Below, in pieces: positions 43,611-53,028 of a stretch of 64,000 bases of DNA (positions are counted from its first letter, which is position 1; each line of letters opens with the position of its first letter). Under the pieces are notes generated by a model. That model was not told where the DNA came from. It made no database searches and saw only the letters and a list, made by a program, of their open reading frames with translations. The DNA comes from Flammeovirga aprica JL-4 (GTDB lineage: Bacteria; Bacteroidota; Bacteroidia; Cytophagales; Flammeovirgaceae): assembly GCF_012844305.1 (NCBI RefSeq), contig NZ_JABANE010000038.1, positions 1 to 64,000 of the forward strand. Direction: 5' to 3'. The translations under genes and the position numbers were made by a program.

Positions 43611-44978
43611 ATGAAAAAGAAATATTTAAATATTATCTCCGCTTTGATGTTAGGTGCAGCAACATTAACATCATGTGAGAGTCAACTGAACCTAAAGCCT
43701 ATTTCGGCAATTGGTACTAATGGATTTTACCAAAACACACAGGAAGTGGAAGCAGCAACTTTCGCTATGTACGATGGCTTACAAAATACTGTATTAAGAG
43801 AGTTTGCATTTACAGAAATGCGTTCGGATAATGCGAAGTCAAAAAATAGTGAAGGAGATTGGGGGCAGTTTGATAACATGAACGTTTCGCCTACTAATGG
43901 CACTTTGTCAACGTATTGGGTTGATTGTTATAATGTGATTTTTAGAGCCAATAAGGTTTTAGCATCTTTAGAAGTAGTCACTGATGATGCCTCGAAAAAG
44001 CTGTTCGAAAGTGAAGCAAAATTTGTAAGAGCATTGATGTATTTTAATCTTACAAGAGGTTTTGGTGATGTGCCATTAATCACTAAAGTTGTTGTACCAG
44101 GTGACTTAGAAACTACTGAAAGAATTGCTACAAATACTGTTTATCAGCAAATTGATCAAGATTTAACGGAAGCAATTGGAAGTTTACCAGAAAGAGGATC
44201 TATTCAGGAAGGTAGAGCAACGAAAGCTGCGGCACAAGCATTATTAGCAAAAGTGAAACTGACTACAGGTGATTTTACTGGAGCTAAAACACTTTTAGAA
44301 GCAGTGATGGGAAATGGAGATTATAGCCTTATGGAAAACTATGAAGATGTTTTTTATAGCGAATTAAACTCTGAAATTATATTTGCAATACAGTTTATTA
44401 ATGATAATGCTGAAGAATCTCAAGATTTCTCCTATGAGTTTACAAAGTTGGGAAAAAACACAGGCTTGAATTATGTAACTGATGATTTTAAAGCCAATGT
44501 AGGTGCAGCTGATGTTAAAAGAACAGCAGTACTTTACAGTCCCGATGATGCAAATGAAAATGGTAAGTTTATCACTTCTTCTGCAGATAATAGACTTTGC
44601 GGTAATGATTGGATCGTTTTAAGAATGGCAGATGTTTATTTGATGTATTCAGAAGCAGTTTTAGCAGGAGCAGAATCTACAACTGATGCTGGTGCTGTGA
44701 ATGCTTACAATATGGTTAGAGCGAGAGCCGGAATGCCTACTTTAGACACAGGAAGTACATTGACAAAGCAAGCTTTATTATTAGAAAGAAGAGTTGAATT
44801 GGGCTTCGAAAATCATAGACTTTATGACTTGGTGAGATTTGGAGTAGCGGAAGAAGTAATGGGTGCTTTTGCAGCAGCCAATGGGTTCCCGTTCAATGGA
44901 ACTAAACTTTTACTTCCTATTCCTCAAAGAGAAATAGATACAAGTTACGGAGCATTAAAACAGAATCCAGGCTATTAA
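43611..44978 (+). CDS. SusD-family lipoprotein of the alginate locus
   Basis: The protein has 455 residues, shorter than many SusD proteins but within the range for alginate loci. The lipobox TLTSC gives Cys22 as lipidated residue. Conserved parts are LNLKPISAIGTNGFYQNTQEVEAATFAMYDGLQ, EAKFVRALMYFNLTRGFGDVPLI (about 135-157), RMADVYLMYSEAVL, YNMVRARAG, LLLERRVELGFENHRLYDLVRFG and the closing LKQNPGY. It binds alginate oligomers and caps the SusC pore. The gene is followed by a terminator-like hairpin that may lower expression of the downstream genes. Confidence 0.95.
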   Translation: MKKKYLNIISALMLGAATLTSCESQLNLKPISAIGTNGFYQNTQEVEAATFAMYDGLQNTVLREFAFTEMRSDNAKSKNSEGDWGQFDNMNVSPTNGTLSTYWVDCYNVIFRANKVLASLEVVTDDASKKLFESEAKFVRALMYFNLTRGFGDVPLITKVVVPGDLETTERIATNTVYQQIDQDLTEAIGSLPERGSIQEGRATKAAAQALLAKVKLTTGDFTGAKTLLEAVMGNGDYSLMENYEDVFYSELNSEIIFAIQFINDNAEESQDFSYEFTKLGKNTGLNYVTDDFKANVGAADVKRTAVLYSPDDANENGKFITSSADNRLCGNDWIVLRMADVYLMYSEAVLAGAESTTDAGAVNAYNMVRARAGMPTLDTGSTLTKQALLLERRVELGFENHRLYDLVRFGVAEEVMGAFAAANGFPFNGTKLLLPIPQREIDTSYGALKQNPGY

Positions 44979-44987
44979 TTCCATTAA

Positions 44988-45064
44988 AAGTAGAGTTGGG
45001 AATGATCATTAAATAAGGGAAACGCACGTGAGTTTAACATTCCCAACCTACTCTTAAATTTTTT
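44988..45064 (+). terminator. terminator-like hairpin between susD and the PKD lipoprotein
   Basis: GTTGGGAATG (44995-45004) pairs perfectly with CATTCCCAAC (45038-45047), and the outer bases (AGTAGA against CTACTCT) extend the stem with a bulge. TTTTTTG follows at 45059-45065. It lies in the middle of the operon, so partial termination would make susCD mRNA more abundant than the enzyme genes. Confidence 0.65.
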
Positions 45065-45088
45065 GAAGAACAATTCAATAAGCAAATC

Positions 45089-45850
45089 ATGAAATCATTT
45101 TTAAAATATATAGGATTGACAGGAGCTTTAAGTGCAGCATTATTTGCTTGTACTGATGAGTTGCCAGGTGTGGGTTCAATTGAGGATTTAACACCACCAT
45201 CCGCTGACTTTTCTTACAAATCAAGTACAGAAAGTTTCAAAGAAATTCTATTTACAAACAACTCCATCTCAGCAGGTGTTTTCGAATGGGACTTTGGTGA
45301 TGGATCTACTTCTGATGATAGAGACCCAATACACATCTACCCAGGAGAAGGTTCTTATACAGTGAAGTTGGTAGCAAAAGACGGCAATGATCTGACTTCT
45401 GACACTACTATTACAGTAGAGATTGTAGATGAGTTAATTCCAGAGTTCCAATGTAAAAGTTTCGAATGCTCAGACAGAAGCGTTTGGGGTAGCTTCTCAG
45501 GTTCTGGATCACCAACTCCTCCAGATGAGTCTACAGGTGCTAAGCTTGGTAATGATTCTCAGTACCTAGATCAAACCATTGCCGTAACAGGTGGAGTGAC
45601 TTACAATGTGAGCTTCCATTATGTAAGTAAAACAAGTGGTTCAAGTGCAGGAAAATTACTGATGGAAGACCCTGACAACGGGATCAAGTTTGTAGATGAA
45701 TCTATTCCATTGACAAGCAACTCATCGGAGTATGTTTATAAAAGTTACATTGTAGAGACCACCAATAACACCTCACAATTACGCTTCAACCTGACTTTTG
45801 AAGGAACAGAGGCAAGATTTGATTTGGTAGAAATCAAAAAAGTACAGTAG
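45089..45850 (+). CDS. PKD-domain surface lipoprotein, probable alginate-binding protein
   Basis: The protein has 253 residues. The lipobox LFAC places the lipid on Cys21. A PKD domain covers about 37-115, with the signature FEWDFGDGSTSDDRDPIHIYPGEGSYTVKLVAKD. Two Cys (FQCKSFECSD) follow, and the C-terminal 130 residues form a beta-rich domain resembling carbohydrate-binding modules (QYLDQTIAVTGGVTYNVSFHYVS, SQLRFNLTFEGTEARFDLVEI). In alginate loci a protein of this plan sits directly behind SusD and acts as a surface glycan-binding protein. No catalytic residues were identified. Confidence 0.85.
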   Translation: MKSFLKYIGLTGALSAALFACTDELPGVGSIEDLTPPSADFSYKSSTESFKEILFTNNSISAGVFEWDFGDGSTSDDRDPIHIYPGEGSYTVKLVAKDGNDLTSDTTITVEIVDELIPEFQCKSFECSDRSVWGSFSGSGSPTPPDESTGAKLGNDSQYLDQTIAVTGGVTYNVSFHYVSKTSGSSAGKLLMEDPDNGIKFVDESIPLTSNSSEYVYKSYIVETTNNTSQLRFNLTFEGTEARFDLVEIKKVQ

Positions 45851-45984
45851 GGGCAAACCTATGTGTTTGCCCGCAGTACCACGAGTAACCCACGGTTGCT
45901 CAAATTACCAAAGGAAATCGTGAACACCGGGTTCCAATGGGCAAAACAAGAACAGACAACACCATCCAGTATCAACTGGATGGT
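45851..45984 (+). repeat. three successive hairpins in the spacer before the PL6 gene
   Basis: Hairpin 1 is GGGCAAAC/GTTTGCCC (45851-45858 with 45865-45872) and starts directly behind the stop codon. Hairpin 2 is GAGTAACC/GGTTGCTC (45883-45890 with 45894-45901, one G-U). Hairpin 3 is ACCATCCAGT/ACTGGATGGT (45961-45970 with 45975-45984). None is followed by a T-run, so they look like mRNA-stabilising or REP-type elements rather than terminators. The frame that is open across hairpin 3 is not used for translation in my reading, because the signal peptide starts at the ATG at 46024. Confidence 0.7.
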
Positions 45985-46023
45985 ACCTCTCAAATCATTC
46001 AAGGAAGCATAAATGAATTGATA

Positions 46024-48258
46024 ATGAATACTTCAACTAAAATAAAACTACTCTTACCGCTCTTACTTTTTATCTCTTTGGTCTCTCACGGTCAGAAGCT
46101 AGTCAACGATGTGACAGCACTAAAAGAAGCGATCAAAACAGCAAAAGCAGGAGATATTATCCTAATGAAAAATGGCGTTTGGAAAGATGCCGAAATCAAA
46201 TTTAAAGGAGAAGGAACCGAACAACAACCTATTATTTTAAAAGCAGAAACAAACGGTAGTGTATACTTAGAAGGACAGTCTTACATCGGTATTTCAGGAA
46301 AATACCTACAAGTGGAAGGACTTACTTTCAGAAATGGTTATACACCTACCAATGCAGTAATTAGCTATAGAACTAGCAGTAAAGAATTGGCTTACCACTG
46401 TAGAGTGACGCAGTGTGTAGTAGAAAGCTACAGTAATCCAGAAAGATATGATGCAGACAAGTGGGTGGAAATGTATGGAAAGAACAACACTTTTGATCAC
46501 AATGCATTAGTTGATAAGCGTAACAAAGGAGTGACTTTTACAGTGCGTTTGAACAGTGAGGAAAGCCTAGAAAACAACCATATCATTGAGTATAATTACT
46601 TCGGTAAAAGACAGAATTTAGGTTCAAATGGTGGAGAGACTTTAAGAATCGGAACGAGCCATTACTCTAGAAAAAACTCTAATTCGATTGTTCGTAACAA
46701 CTACTTCGAGGCATGTGATGGAGAATTGGAAATTATCTCTAACAAATCATGTGGTAACACTTATCAGAACAATGTTTTTGATGAATGCAAAGGTACGTTG
46801 ACGATGCGTCATGGAGAAAGAACTTTAGTAGAGAACAATTATTTCTTGGGAAATAGAAAACACAATACAGGAGGAATCAGAGTCATCAACGAGTATCAAA
46901 CAGTAAAAAATAACTACTTAAGTGGATTAACGGGATATCGTTTTAGAGGAGCGTTAGTTGTGATGAACGGAGTACCTAATTCACCTTTGAACCGCTATAA
47001 TCAAGTGGTTGGAGCAAAGATCACGAACAACATCATTATTGACAGCGATCACATTCAGTTGTGTGCAGGAAGTGATGAAGAAAGATCAGCAACTCCGGTA
47101 GATTCTCACTTTGATCAAAACGTCTTAATGACGACTACAAACCCTAAGTTATTCACGGTTTACGATGACATTTCAGGCATCAGTTTTAATGGAAACTACA
47201 TCAACCAAGAAGAAAACACACCAACTGAAGAAGGTTTCAAAAAAGTGGAGTATGCTTTGACTGAGAATGAAAATGGTTTGAAAGTTCCATCAAAAAAGAT
47301 TCTAAAGAAAATTGGTTTCGAAGGTGAGGTGAAATTACCTGTAACGAAAGCAGAAGTTGGTCCATCTTATTACCAAAAAGACCAAAACAAATTAGGCTTA
47401 AATGAAGGCAAGGTCATCGAGGTTGAACCAGGAATTAATACAATCATTGAAGCGTACAGCAAGTCAAACGCAGGAGATATTTTACAATTGAAAGGCGGTC
47501 AAGAATACATTATGACAAAGACCTTATTTGTGAAGCATTCAATAACAATCAAGAGTGATGCAAAGGCAATCGTAAAGTCAGAAAAGACAGTTGCTATTCG
47601 AGTAGAAAACGGTGGAGATCTAGAATTAAATAACTTATTAATAGACGCTTCAGATGCTCCAGATCAATCAGGAAATGCCATTGTGAGTACAAGTAAATAC
47701 TCTATGAACGACAACTACATTTTCAAAACGATTGATTGTACTGTAAAGAATTTGAATATCAACCATACTTTCAATTTCTTAAAGATTTATCCATCTACTA
47801 TGGCGGATACAATCCAGATTCAAAACACAGATTTTGAAGATGTAACGGGTGCAATTTTAGCTTTGGACAAGGAAGTAGATGACTTAGGAATGTACAATGC
47901 AGAGTACGTGATCATTGATCAATCTAACTTCAAAAACATCGGGAATACGATTGCAGATGTATACAGAGGCGGAACGGATGAAAGTACTTTCGGTCCTAAT
48001 GTAAGCGTAACAAATTCCACTTTTGAAGAGGTAGGAAAAGACAAAAGAAATAAGGAAATGTCATCTCTGACCTTCCACGGAGTACAGCATTTGGTGGTAG
48101 AAGATTGTCTTTGGAAAAAGAGTGCTCCATTGAAGTTATTCTTGACAAACGGTGAGCCGATTTCGATCATCAAAGACTGCACATTTGATGAAACAGAAAA
48201 GGTAGTAGCGAACTCGGATCAATACAGTTTAGAAAACGTGAAAATGATCAATAAGTAA
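46024..48258 (+). CDS. alginate lyase, polysaccharide lyase family 6 (chondroitinase-B-like)
   Basis: The frame opens at 45937, but the ATG at 46024 gives the signal peptide MNTSTKIKLLLPLLLFISLV, ending SHGQ, so the mature protein is exported (744 residues). The first right-handed beta-helix spans about 25-440. The calcium-binding acids E234 and E236 lie in CDGELEIISNK, the Bronsted base K241 follows, and the acid R262 is in TLTMRHGER. The spacing E-x-E-x4-K and 21 residues to R equals that of the structurally known alginate lyase AlyGC. A second beta-helix domain covers about 460-740, as in the longer PL6 subgroup. It cleaves alginate by beta-elimination, often at mannuronate-containing sites; specificity cannot be read here. 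Its stop overlaps the next start by one base. Confidence 0.93.
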   Translation: MNTSTKIKLLLPLLLFISLVSHGQKLVNDVTALKEAIKTAKAGDIILMKNGVWKDAEIKFKGEGTEQQPIILKAETNGSVYLEGQSYIGISGKYLQVEGLTFRNGYTPTNAVISYRTSSKELAYHCRVTQCVVESYSNPERYDADKWVEMYGKNNTFDHNALVDKRNKGVTFTVRLNSEESLENNHIIEYNYFGKRQNLGSNGGETLRIGTSHYSRKNSNSIVRNNYFEACDGELEIISNKSCGNTYQNNVFDECKGTLTMRHGERTLVENNYFLGNRKHNTGGIRVINEYQTVKNNYLSGLTGYRFRGALVVMNGVPNSPLNRYNQVVGAKITNNIIIDSDHIQLCAGSDEERSATPVDSHFDQNVLMTTTNPKLFTVYDDISGISFNGNYINQEENTPTEEGFKKVEYALTENENGLKVPSKKILKKIGFEGEVKLPVTKAEVGPSYYQKDQNKLGLNEGKVIEVEPGINTIIEAYSKSNAGDILQLKGGQEYIMTKTLFVKHSITIKSDAKAIVKSEKTVAIRVENGGDLELNNLLIDASDAPDQSGNAIVSTSKYSMNDNYIFKTIDCTVKNLNINHTFNFLKIYPSTMADTIQIQNTDFEDVTGAILALDKEVDDLGMYNAEYVIIDQSNFKNIGNTIADVYRGGTDESTFGPNVSVTNSTFEEVGKDKRNKEMSSLTFHGVQHLVVEDCLWKKSAPLKLFLTNGEPISIIKDCTFDETEKVVANSDQYSLENVKMINK

Positions 48259-50492
48259 TGTTGATAAAGAAATTATATACAGTAGTTTGCTTTATAATGT
48301 GTGTTTCAACTCTCTTCGCTCAGTCAGTGACACTGACTGAAGGAGAAGTTGAGGAGATCATTGCAGTAGACAATCAAGGGAATCTATTTGGTGCATCACT
48401 TGCTCAAGCAGAAAAGGAATTGGCTCCTTATCTGGAAAGTGGTTTGGATGTTCCGACTCCCAAAGATTTAGCTGGAGGATACACGCACACACAACATAAA
48501 GTTAACTACTTTACGATGCAGAGGGCAGGGTTGCTTTTTCAGATTACTGGCAAAGAAGCTTACGCTGAACTGATCAAAACTACTTTAGAAAAGTACCTCA
48601 AACAATACCCGACGTGGGGGAGACACCCTTCAGAGAAGTCGTATGCAAGAGGGAAGATCTTCTGGCAGTGTTTGAATGATGCCAATTGGTTAGTGTATAC
48701 AAGCCAAGCATATGGAAGTATATATAATTGGTTAAGTGAAAAGGAAAGAAAGCAATTCAATGAGAAGCTTTTTGTTCCGATGGCCAACTTCTTATCCATT
48801 GAAACGCCTCACTTTTTTAACCGATTGCACAACCACAGTACTTGGGCAAATGCAGGTGTAGGGATGATAGGTCTTGTAATGCAAAATGAAGGTTTAATTC
48901 AAAAAGCATTGTATGGATTACCATTAAATACCAAAACTGCAACGGACAATGACGGTGGAAGTATTCAGAAAGAAGGGCAAACAAAGGCAGGTTTCCTAGC
49001 TCAAATCGATCACTCTTTCTCTCCTGACGGTTACTATACGGAAGGTCCTTATTACCAACGTTATGCGATGTATCCTTTCTTGATTTTCGCTCTTTCATTA
49101 GAACATCAAAAGAAGGATTTAAAAATCTTCGAATATAGAGACGGAGTATTACTGAAAGCTATTGATGCGTTATTGCAACAAACAGATGACGATGGAGAGT
49201 TTTTCCCATTAAATGATGCTCAAAAAGGGATGTCGTATTACTCTAGAGAATTACAACTATCATTAGCTTTAGGTTACTATTATGGCAATCAGGATGAAGG
49301 TTTGTTATCCCTGATTCAAAAACAAAGTAGAGTGCCACTGACTTATTCTGGATGGAAATCAGCTATTGATTTAGCCAAAGGAATAGGAAAGAAATTTGAA
49401 AAACGATCAATCTATTTAAGTGATGGTCCTAAAGGTGAAAAGGGTGGAATCGGAGTGTTGAGAAGTAAGGAACATGAGTTGATCATGAAGTTTACACAGC
49501 ACGGAATGGGACACGGTCATTTTGATCGACTTTCATATAGCTTGAATTATGATGGACATGAGATTCTTCAAGATTATGGTGCTGCAAGATATGTCAACAT
49601 TCATCAAAAAGATGGAGGTGGATACTTAAGGGAAAACAAAACATGGGCAAAACAGACAATTGCTCATAACACAGTGGTGATTGATGGACAATCACAGTTT
49701 GATGGAAAGGTAAAAGTTGCTGATCGAATTGCTCCAGATGAGTTTGTTTTTTCAGCAGAAAATCAAAAAGTCCAAGTAGTAAGTGCCAAGGAAAACAATG
49801 CTTATGAAGGCGTTGAACTATTTAGAACATTGGCTTTGATAACGGATGAGAGCTTTGAAAATCCATTTGTGATAGACCTTTACAATGTGAAGCTTTCTGA
49901 AGAGGCGGAAATAGAATTGCCTTATCACTACCACGGTCAGTTTATGTCATCGAGCATTGATTTGACAAGGAATCAGACCTTAAGTCCACTAGGTGAGGAA
50001 GATGGTTATCAGCACTTATGGAAGGTGGCCGATGGAGAAGCAGATCAGGATTATGAGCAGATTAATTGGTTTGATAAAACACGTTTTTACACACTTAATG
50101 TAGCATCAAACAAAGGAGATCAACTAGTAATGGCAAGATTAGGAGCCAATGATCCCAACTTCAATTTGAGAAATGATCCTTGTTTTATTCTGAAAAGAAA
50201 AGGTCAAAAAGGAAATAATCTGATGGCTTCAGTACTGGAAACTCACGGTAGTTATTCTACAGTGACTGAAGCATCAAGAAATTCATACGGGAATATAAAT
50301 AGTGTAACAATTTCATTTCATACAGACGAATATTCAGCGATAAGCTTTACTAACAAACAAGATGAAGAATGGACCTTCATCATTTCAACGGTTGACAAAT
50401 CTAGTCAGACAACACATGAGATTACAATCGAGGATAGACAATATAAATGGGGCGGTCCATTCGCCCTATTTCGAAATGATTTAAAACAGTAA
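48258..50492 (+). CDS. oligoalginate lyase, polysaccharide lyase family 17
   Basis: The protein has 744 residues with a signal peptide (1-22, ending LFAQ). The N-terminal alpha/alpha-toroid (about 50-390) holds the catalytic Asn-His pair N192-H193 in RLHNHSTWANAG and the Tyr pair Y259-Y260 in SPDGYYTEGPYYQRYAMYPF. The C-terminal heparinase II/III-like beta-sandwich (about 400-740) has KFTQHGMGHGHFDRLSYSLNYDGHEIL, carrying the conserved His and probable zinc ligands. Family members release unsaturated monouronate exolytically from alginate oligomers, in the periplasm in Bacteroidota. The ATG shares its A with the stop of the PL6 gene (TAATG), so translation is coupled. Confidence 0.94.
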   Translation: MLIKKLYTVVCFIMCVSTLFAQSVTLTEGEVEEIIAVDNQGNLFGASLAQAEKELAPYLESGLDVPTPKDLAGGYTHTQHKVNYFTMQRAGLLFQITGKEAYAELIKTTLEKYLKQYPTWGRHPSEKSYARGKIFWQCLNDANWLVYTSQAYGSIYNWLSEKERKQFNEKLFVPMANFLSIETPHFFNRLHNHSTWANAGVGMIGLVMQNEGLIQKALYGLPLNTKTATDNDGGSIQKEGQTKAGFLAQIDHSFSPDGYYTEGPYYQRYAMYPFLIFALSLEHQKKDLKIFEYRDGVLLKAIDALLQQTDDDGEFFPLNDAQKGMSYYSRELQLSLALGYYYGNQDEGLLSLIQKQSRVPLTYSGWKSAIDLAKGIGKKFEKRSIYLSDGPKGEKGGIGVLRSKEHELIMKFTQHGMGHGHFDRLSYSLNYDGHEILQDYGAARYVNIHQKDGGGYLRENKTWAKQTIAHNTVVIDGQSQFDGKVKVADRIAPDEFVFSAENQKVQVVSAKENNAYEGVELFRTLALITDESFENPFVIDLYNVKLSEEAEIELPYHYHGQFMSSSIDLTRNQTLSPLGEEDGYQHLWKVADGEADQDYEQINWFDKTRFYTLNVASNKGDQLVMARLGANDPNFNLRNDPCFILKRKGQKGNNLMASVLETHGSYSTVTEASRNSYGNINSVTISFHTDEYSAISFTNKQDEEWTFIISTVDKSSQTTHEITIEDRQYKWGGPFALFRNDLKQ

Positions 50493-50513
50493 AAACATAA
50501 AATATTAAGTAAG

Positions 50514-50867
50514 ATGGAAGCATTAAAAGCAAGCAAAGAATTTTTATTTTCAAGCGAACTACCTTGGGAAGAAGTAGGACCAGGTTTGAAACGTCAGATC
50601 ATGGGTTACGATGATAAAATTCTAATGGCGAGAGTACTTTTTGAAAAAGGAGCAATTGGTACTGTGCATGAGCACCACCACAGTCAAGCGACTTATGTGG
50701 TATCGGGTAAATTTGAATTGCAAGTTGGTGATGAGAAGAAGGTAATCGGTCCTGGAGACGGATTCTACATTCCTCCTCACGTTGATCATGGTGCTGTATG
50801 CTTGGAAGCAGGCGAGTTGATCGATGTATTTAGTCCTATTCGTGAAGACTTTTTCGATCAAAAGTAA
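50514..50867 (+). CDS. kdgF: cupin KdgF, unsaturated uronate ring-opening enzyme
   Basis: The protein has 117 residues forming a single cupin barrel. The metal site is H52, H54, Q58 and H92 (in VHEHHHSQATYVVSG and PPHVDHGAV), the HxH...Q...H pattern of KdgF. It catalyses conversion of 4,5-unsaturated monouronates to the linear ketone form that isomerises to DEH (5-keto-4-deoxyuronate). No signal peptide was seen, so it is cytosolic or leaves by another route. Position between the exolytic lyase and the transporter supports the assignment. The stop overlaps the next start (TAATG). Confidence 0.92.
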   Translation: MEALKASKEFLFSSELPWEEVGPGLKRQIMGYDDKILMARVLFEKGAIGTVHEHHHSQATYVVSGKFELQVGDEKKVIGPGDGFYIPPHVDHGAVCLEAGELIDVFSPIREDFFDQK

Positions 50868-52186
50868 TGGCTACAGGAATAAAATTACCAGAAGAAGAGG
50901 TAAGGGGGAAATCCTCCTCTTCTTCCGGAGCCTTTAAGCTGAAAGGTCTCCGTTGGTGGATCATCGGATTGGTATGTTTGGCAACAGTCATCAACTACAT
51001 TGACCGTTTGGCAATGGCAATGATGTGGCCTGATATTGCCCAAGATCTGAACATGACAAAGAACGATTATGCATTGATCTTGAACGTCTTTATGATTGCT
51101 TACGCAATTGGTCAGTCAGTGTCAGGAAAGATGTTTGATAAGATTGGAACGCGACTAGGGTTTGTAGTTTCGATTACCGTTTGGGGTATTGCAACAATGC
51201 TTCACGCAGTGGCTAGAGGAGTAACTTCATTTGCAGGATTTAGAATAATGCTGGGAATGGGTGAAGCAGGCAACTGGCCGGGAGCAGCAAAGAATAATGC
51301 AGAGTGGTTTCCAGTGAAAGAGAGAGCTTTAGCACAAGGGATTTTCAATTCAGGTGCGGCTTTAGGTTCTGTAATCGCACCACCTTTGATTGCCATTGTT
51401 TGGGCAACTTACGGTTGGGAAAAGACCTTCTTATTCCTTGGTGGATTAGGTTTGATTTGGGTCATTCCTTGGTTAATTATCAATAAAGGAATTCCAGCAA
51501 AGCACCCGTGGATTACAAAAGCGGAGAAGGAATTTATCCAAGGTGATCAAGAGGAAAAGAAAGAAGAAAAGCCAGGGTTAAGTATGAAGTCGATCCTTTC
51601 TCACAAGGCTTCATGGTCAGTATTAATGTCCCGTTTCTTTATTGAACCTATCTGGTGGTTATTTGTAGGTTGGATGCCGTTATATCTTTCAGATACGTAT
51701 GGGTTCAATGTAAAAGAAATTGGTTACTTCGCATGGGTACCTTATGTAGGTGCAGCACTTGGAAGTTTATCAGGAGGTTATTTCTCAGGGAAATTGATGC
51801 AAGCAGGAGCATCGGTCGATCAAGCAAGAAAAAGAACCATTTTTATCGGTGGAATCATCATGTTTGTTGGTCTATTGGCAACTATATTTTTGGCGGATAG
51901 TGCATTGAAATTTGTACTGATTGTAGCCATGGTATTGTATGGTTTCCAGTTTGTAATCAGCAACATTCAAACTATACCAAGTGATTTATTTACAGGTAAA
52001 TCAGTAGGGTCATTGGCAGGACTTGGAGGTACGGTAGGTGTATTTTCGGTCATCATTATGAATTTTTTAGTACCAGTTATTTCAAGCTACTCTTACGTGC
52101 CCATCTTCGTGATGATCGCAGCGTTCGTACCATTAGGAGTAGGGTCGATCTATCTGTTTGCTAAAGAAATCAAATCAATTAATTAA
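50867..52186 (+). CDS. MFS transporter for uronates/unsaturated alginate monomers (ExuT-like)
   Basis: The protein has 439 residues with 12 membrane segments and belongs to the anion:cation symporter (ACS) branch of the MFS. Its first segment shows LATVINYIDRLAMAMMWPDIAQDLNM, the ExuT/GudP-type signature with the N-Y-x-D-R motif. The fourth and fifth segments have RIMLGMGEAGNWPGAAKNNAEWFP and RALAQGIFNSGAALGSVIAPP. It should carry DEH or unsaturated uronate from the periplasm to the cytosol. It is translationally coupled to kdgF. A cytosolic start insert (KSSSSSG) precedes the first segment. Confidence 0.92.
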   Translation: MATGIKLPEEEVRGKSSSSSGAFKLKGLRWWIIGLVCLATVINYIDRLAMAMMWPDIAQDLNMTKNDYALILNVFMIAYAIGQSVSGKMFDKIGTRLGFVVSITVWGIATMLHAVARGVTSFAGFRIMLGMGEAGNWPGAAKNNAEWFPVKERALAQGIFNSGAALGSVIAPPLIAIVWATYGWEKTFLFLGGLGLIWVIPWLIINKGIPAKHPWITKAEKEFIQGDQEEKKEEKPGLSMKSILSHKASWSVLMSRFFIEPIWWLFVGWMPLYLSDTYGFNVKEIGYFAWVPYVGAALGSLSGGYFSGKLMQAGASVDQARKRTIFIGGIIMFVGLLATIFLADSALKFVLIVAMVLYGFQFVISNIQTIPSDLFTGKSVGSLAGLGGTVGVFSVIIMNFLVPVISSYSYVPIFVMIAAFVPLGVGSIYLFAKEIKSIN

Positions 52187-52274
52187 AAATCAACCTCTCA
52201 CTTATTCATTCTCAGTTATCACGAGATAGCTAATTTATTTCATTTCAGAATAAGTGAGAACAAACAAAATCATT

Positions 52275-53027
52275 ATGTTATTAGAAAACAAAGTAGCCAT
52301 CGTTACTGGCGGAGCAAGAGACATCGGAAAAGCAATTTCATTAAAATTAGCAAGTGAAGGAGCAAAAGTAGTGATCAACTATTTTGATAATGAAGCACAA
52401 GCAACACAAACTTTAATAGAGATTAAAGCGGCAGGTGGAGATGCTATCATCGTTCAAGGTGATATGACGAAGAAAGAAGACGTAGACAACGTAGTAGCCC
52501 AAGCAACTGAGGCTTATGGTGATCAAGTAGACATCTTAGTGAACGTGGCTGGTGGTTTAGTAGCAAGAAAGAAAATCGATGAAATGGATCTTGATTTCTT
52601 CAACTTCGTGATCCAATTGAACTTAAATACAGCATTCTTAATGACGCAAGCAGTGGCTCCATTAATGCCAAAAGGTAGCTCAATTGTCAACTTCGCATCA
52701 CAAGCGGGTAAAGACGGTGGCGGACCAGGTGCAAGTGCATACGCTACAGCAAAAGGTGCATTGATGACGTTCACGCGTTCAATGGCAAAAGAATTAGGAC
52801 CAAAAGGTATCAGAGTGAACTCACTTTGCCCAGGTATGATTGCAACGACTTTCCACGATACATTTACAGCAACAGCAGTACGTGAAAAAGTAGCAGTTTC
52901 TACACCACTTGGTAGAGAAGGTAGAGCAGAAGAAGTAGCTGATTTTGTAGCATGTTTAGCATCAAATCAGTCTTCATTTGTTACTGGTACAAATATCGAT
53001 ATCAACGGAGGATTAATGTTCTCATAG
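52275..53027 (+). CDS. SDR-family DEH reductase (4-deoxy-5-hexoseulose uronate to KDG)
   Basis: The frame is open from a GTG at 52254, but the ATG at 52275 (MLLENKVAIVTGG) is the right start, giving 250 residues. The Rossmann fold shows T11-G-G-A-R-D-I-G for NAD(P) binding; the usual second residue pair is altered by Asp16 where most members have Gly. NVAGG at about 90-94 replaces NNAG. Catalytic residues are S142, Y156 and K160 (YATAK). The C-terminus (TGTNIDINGGLMFS) is typical. Embedded in the cluster between the transporter and kdgK, it is the expected NAD(P)H-dependent reductase of DEH. The cofactor preference is not decided from sequence: N35 and Y36 after the second strand leave both possible. 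Confidence 0.87.
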   Translation: MLLENKVAIVTGGARDIGKAISLKLASEGAKVVINYFDNEAQATQTLIEIKAAGGDAIIVQGDMTKKEDVDNVVAQATEAYGDQVDILVNVAGGLVARKKIDEMDLDFFNFVIQLNLNTAFLMTQAVAPLMPKGSSIVNFASQAGKDGGGPGASAYATAKGALMTFTRSMAKELGPKGIRVNSLCPGMIATTFHDTFTATAVREKVAVSTPLGREGRAEEVADFVACLASNQSSFVTGTNIDINGGLMFS

Positions 53028-53028
53028 T

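Noticed and set aside
45937..46023. Upstream ATG giving a 29-residue extension of the PL6 lyase
   Set aside because: It would put a polar stretch, encoded partly by a hairpin, before a perfect signal peptide that starts at 46024.
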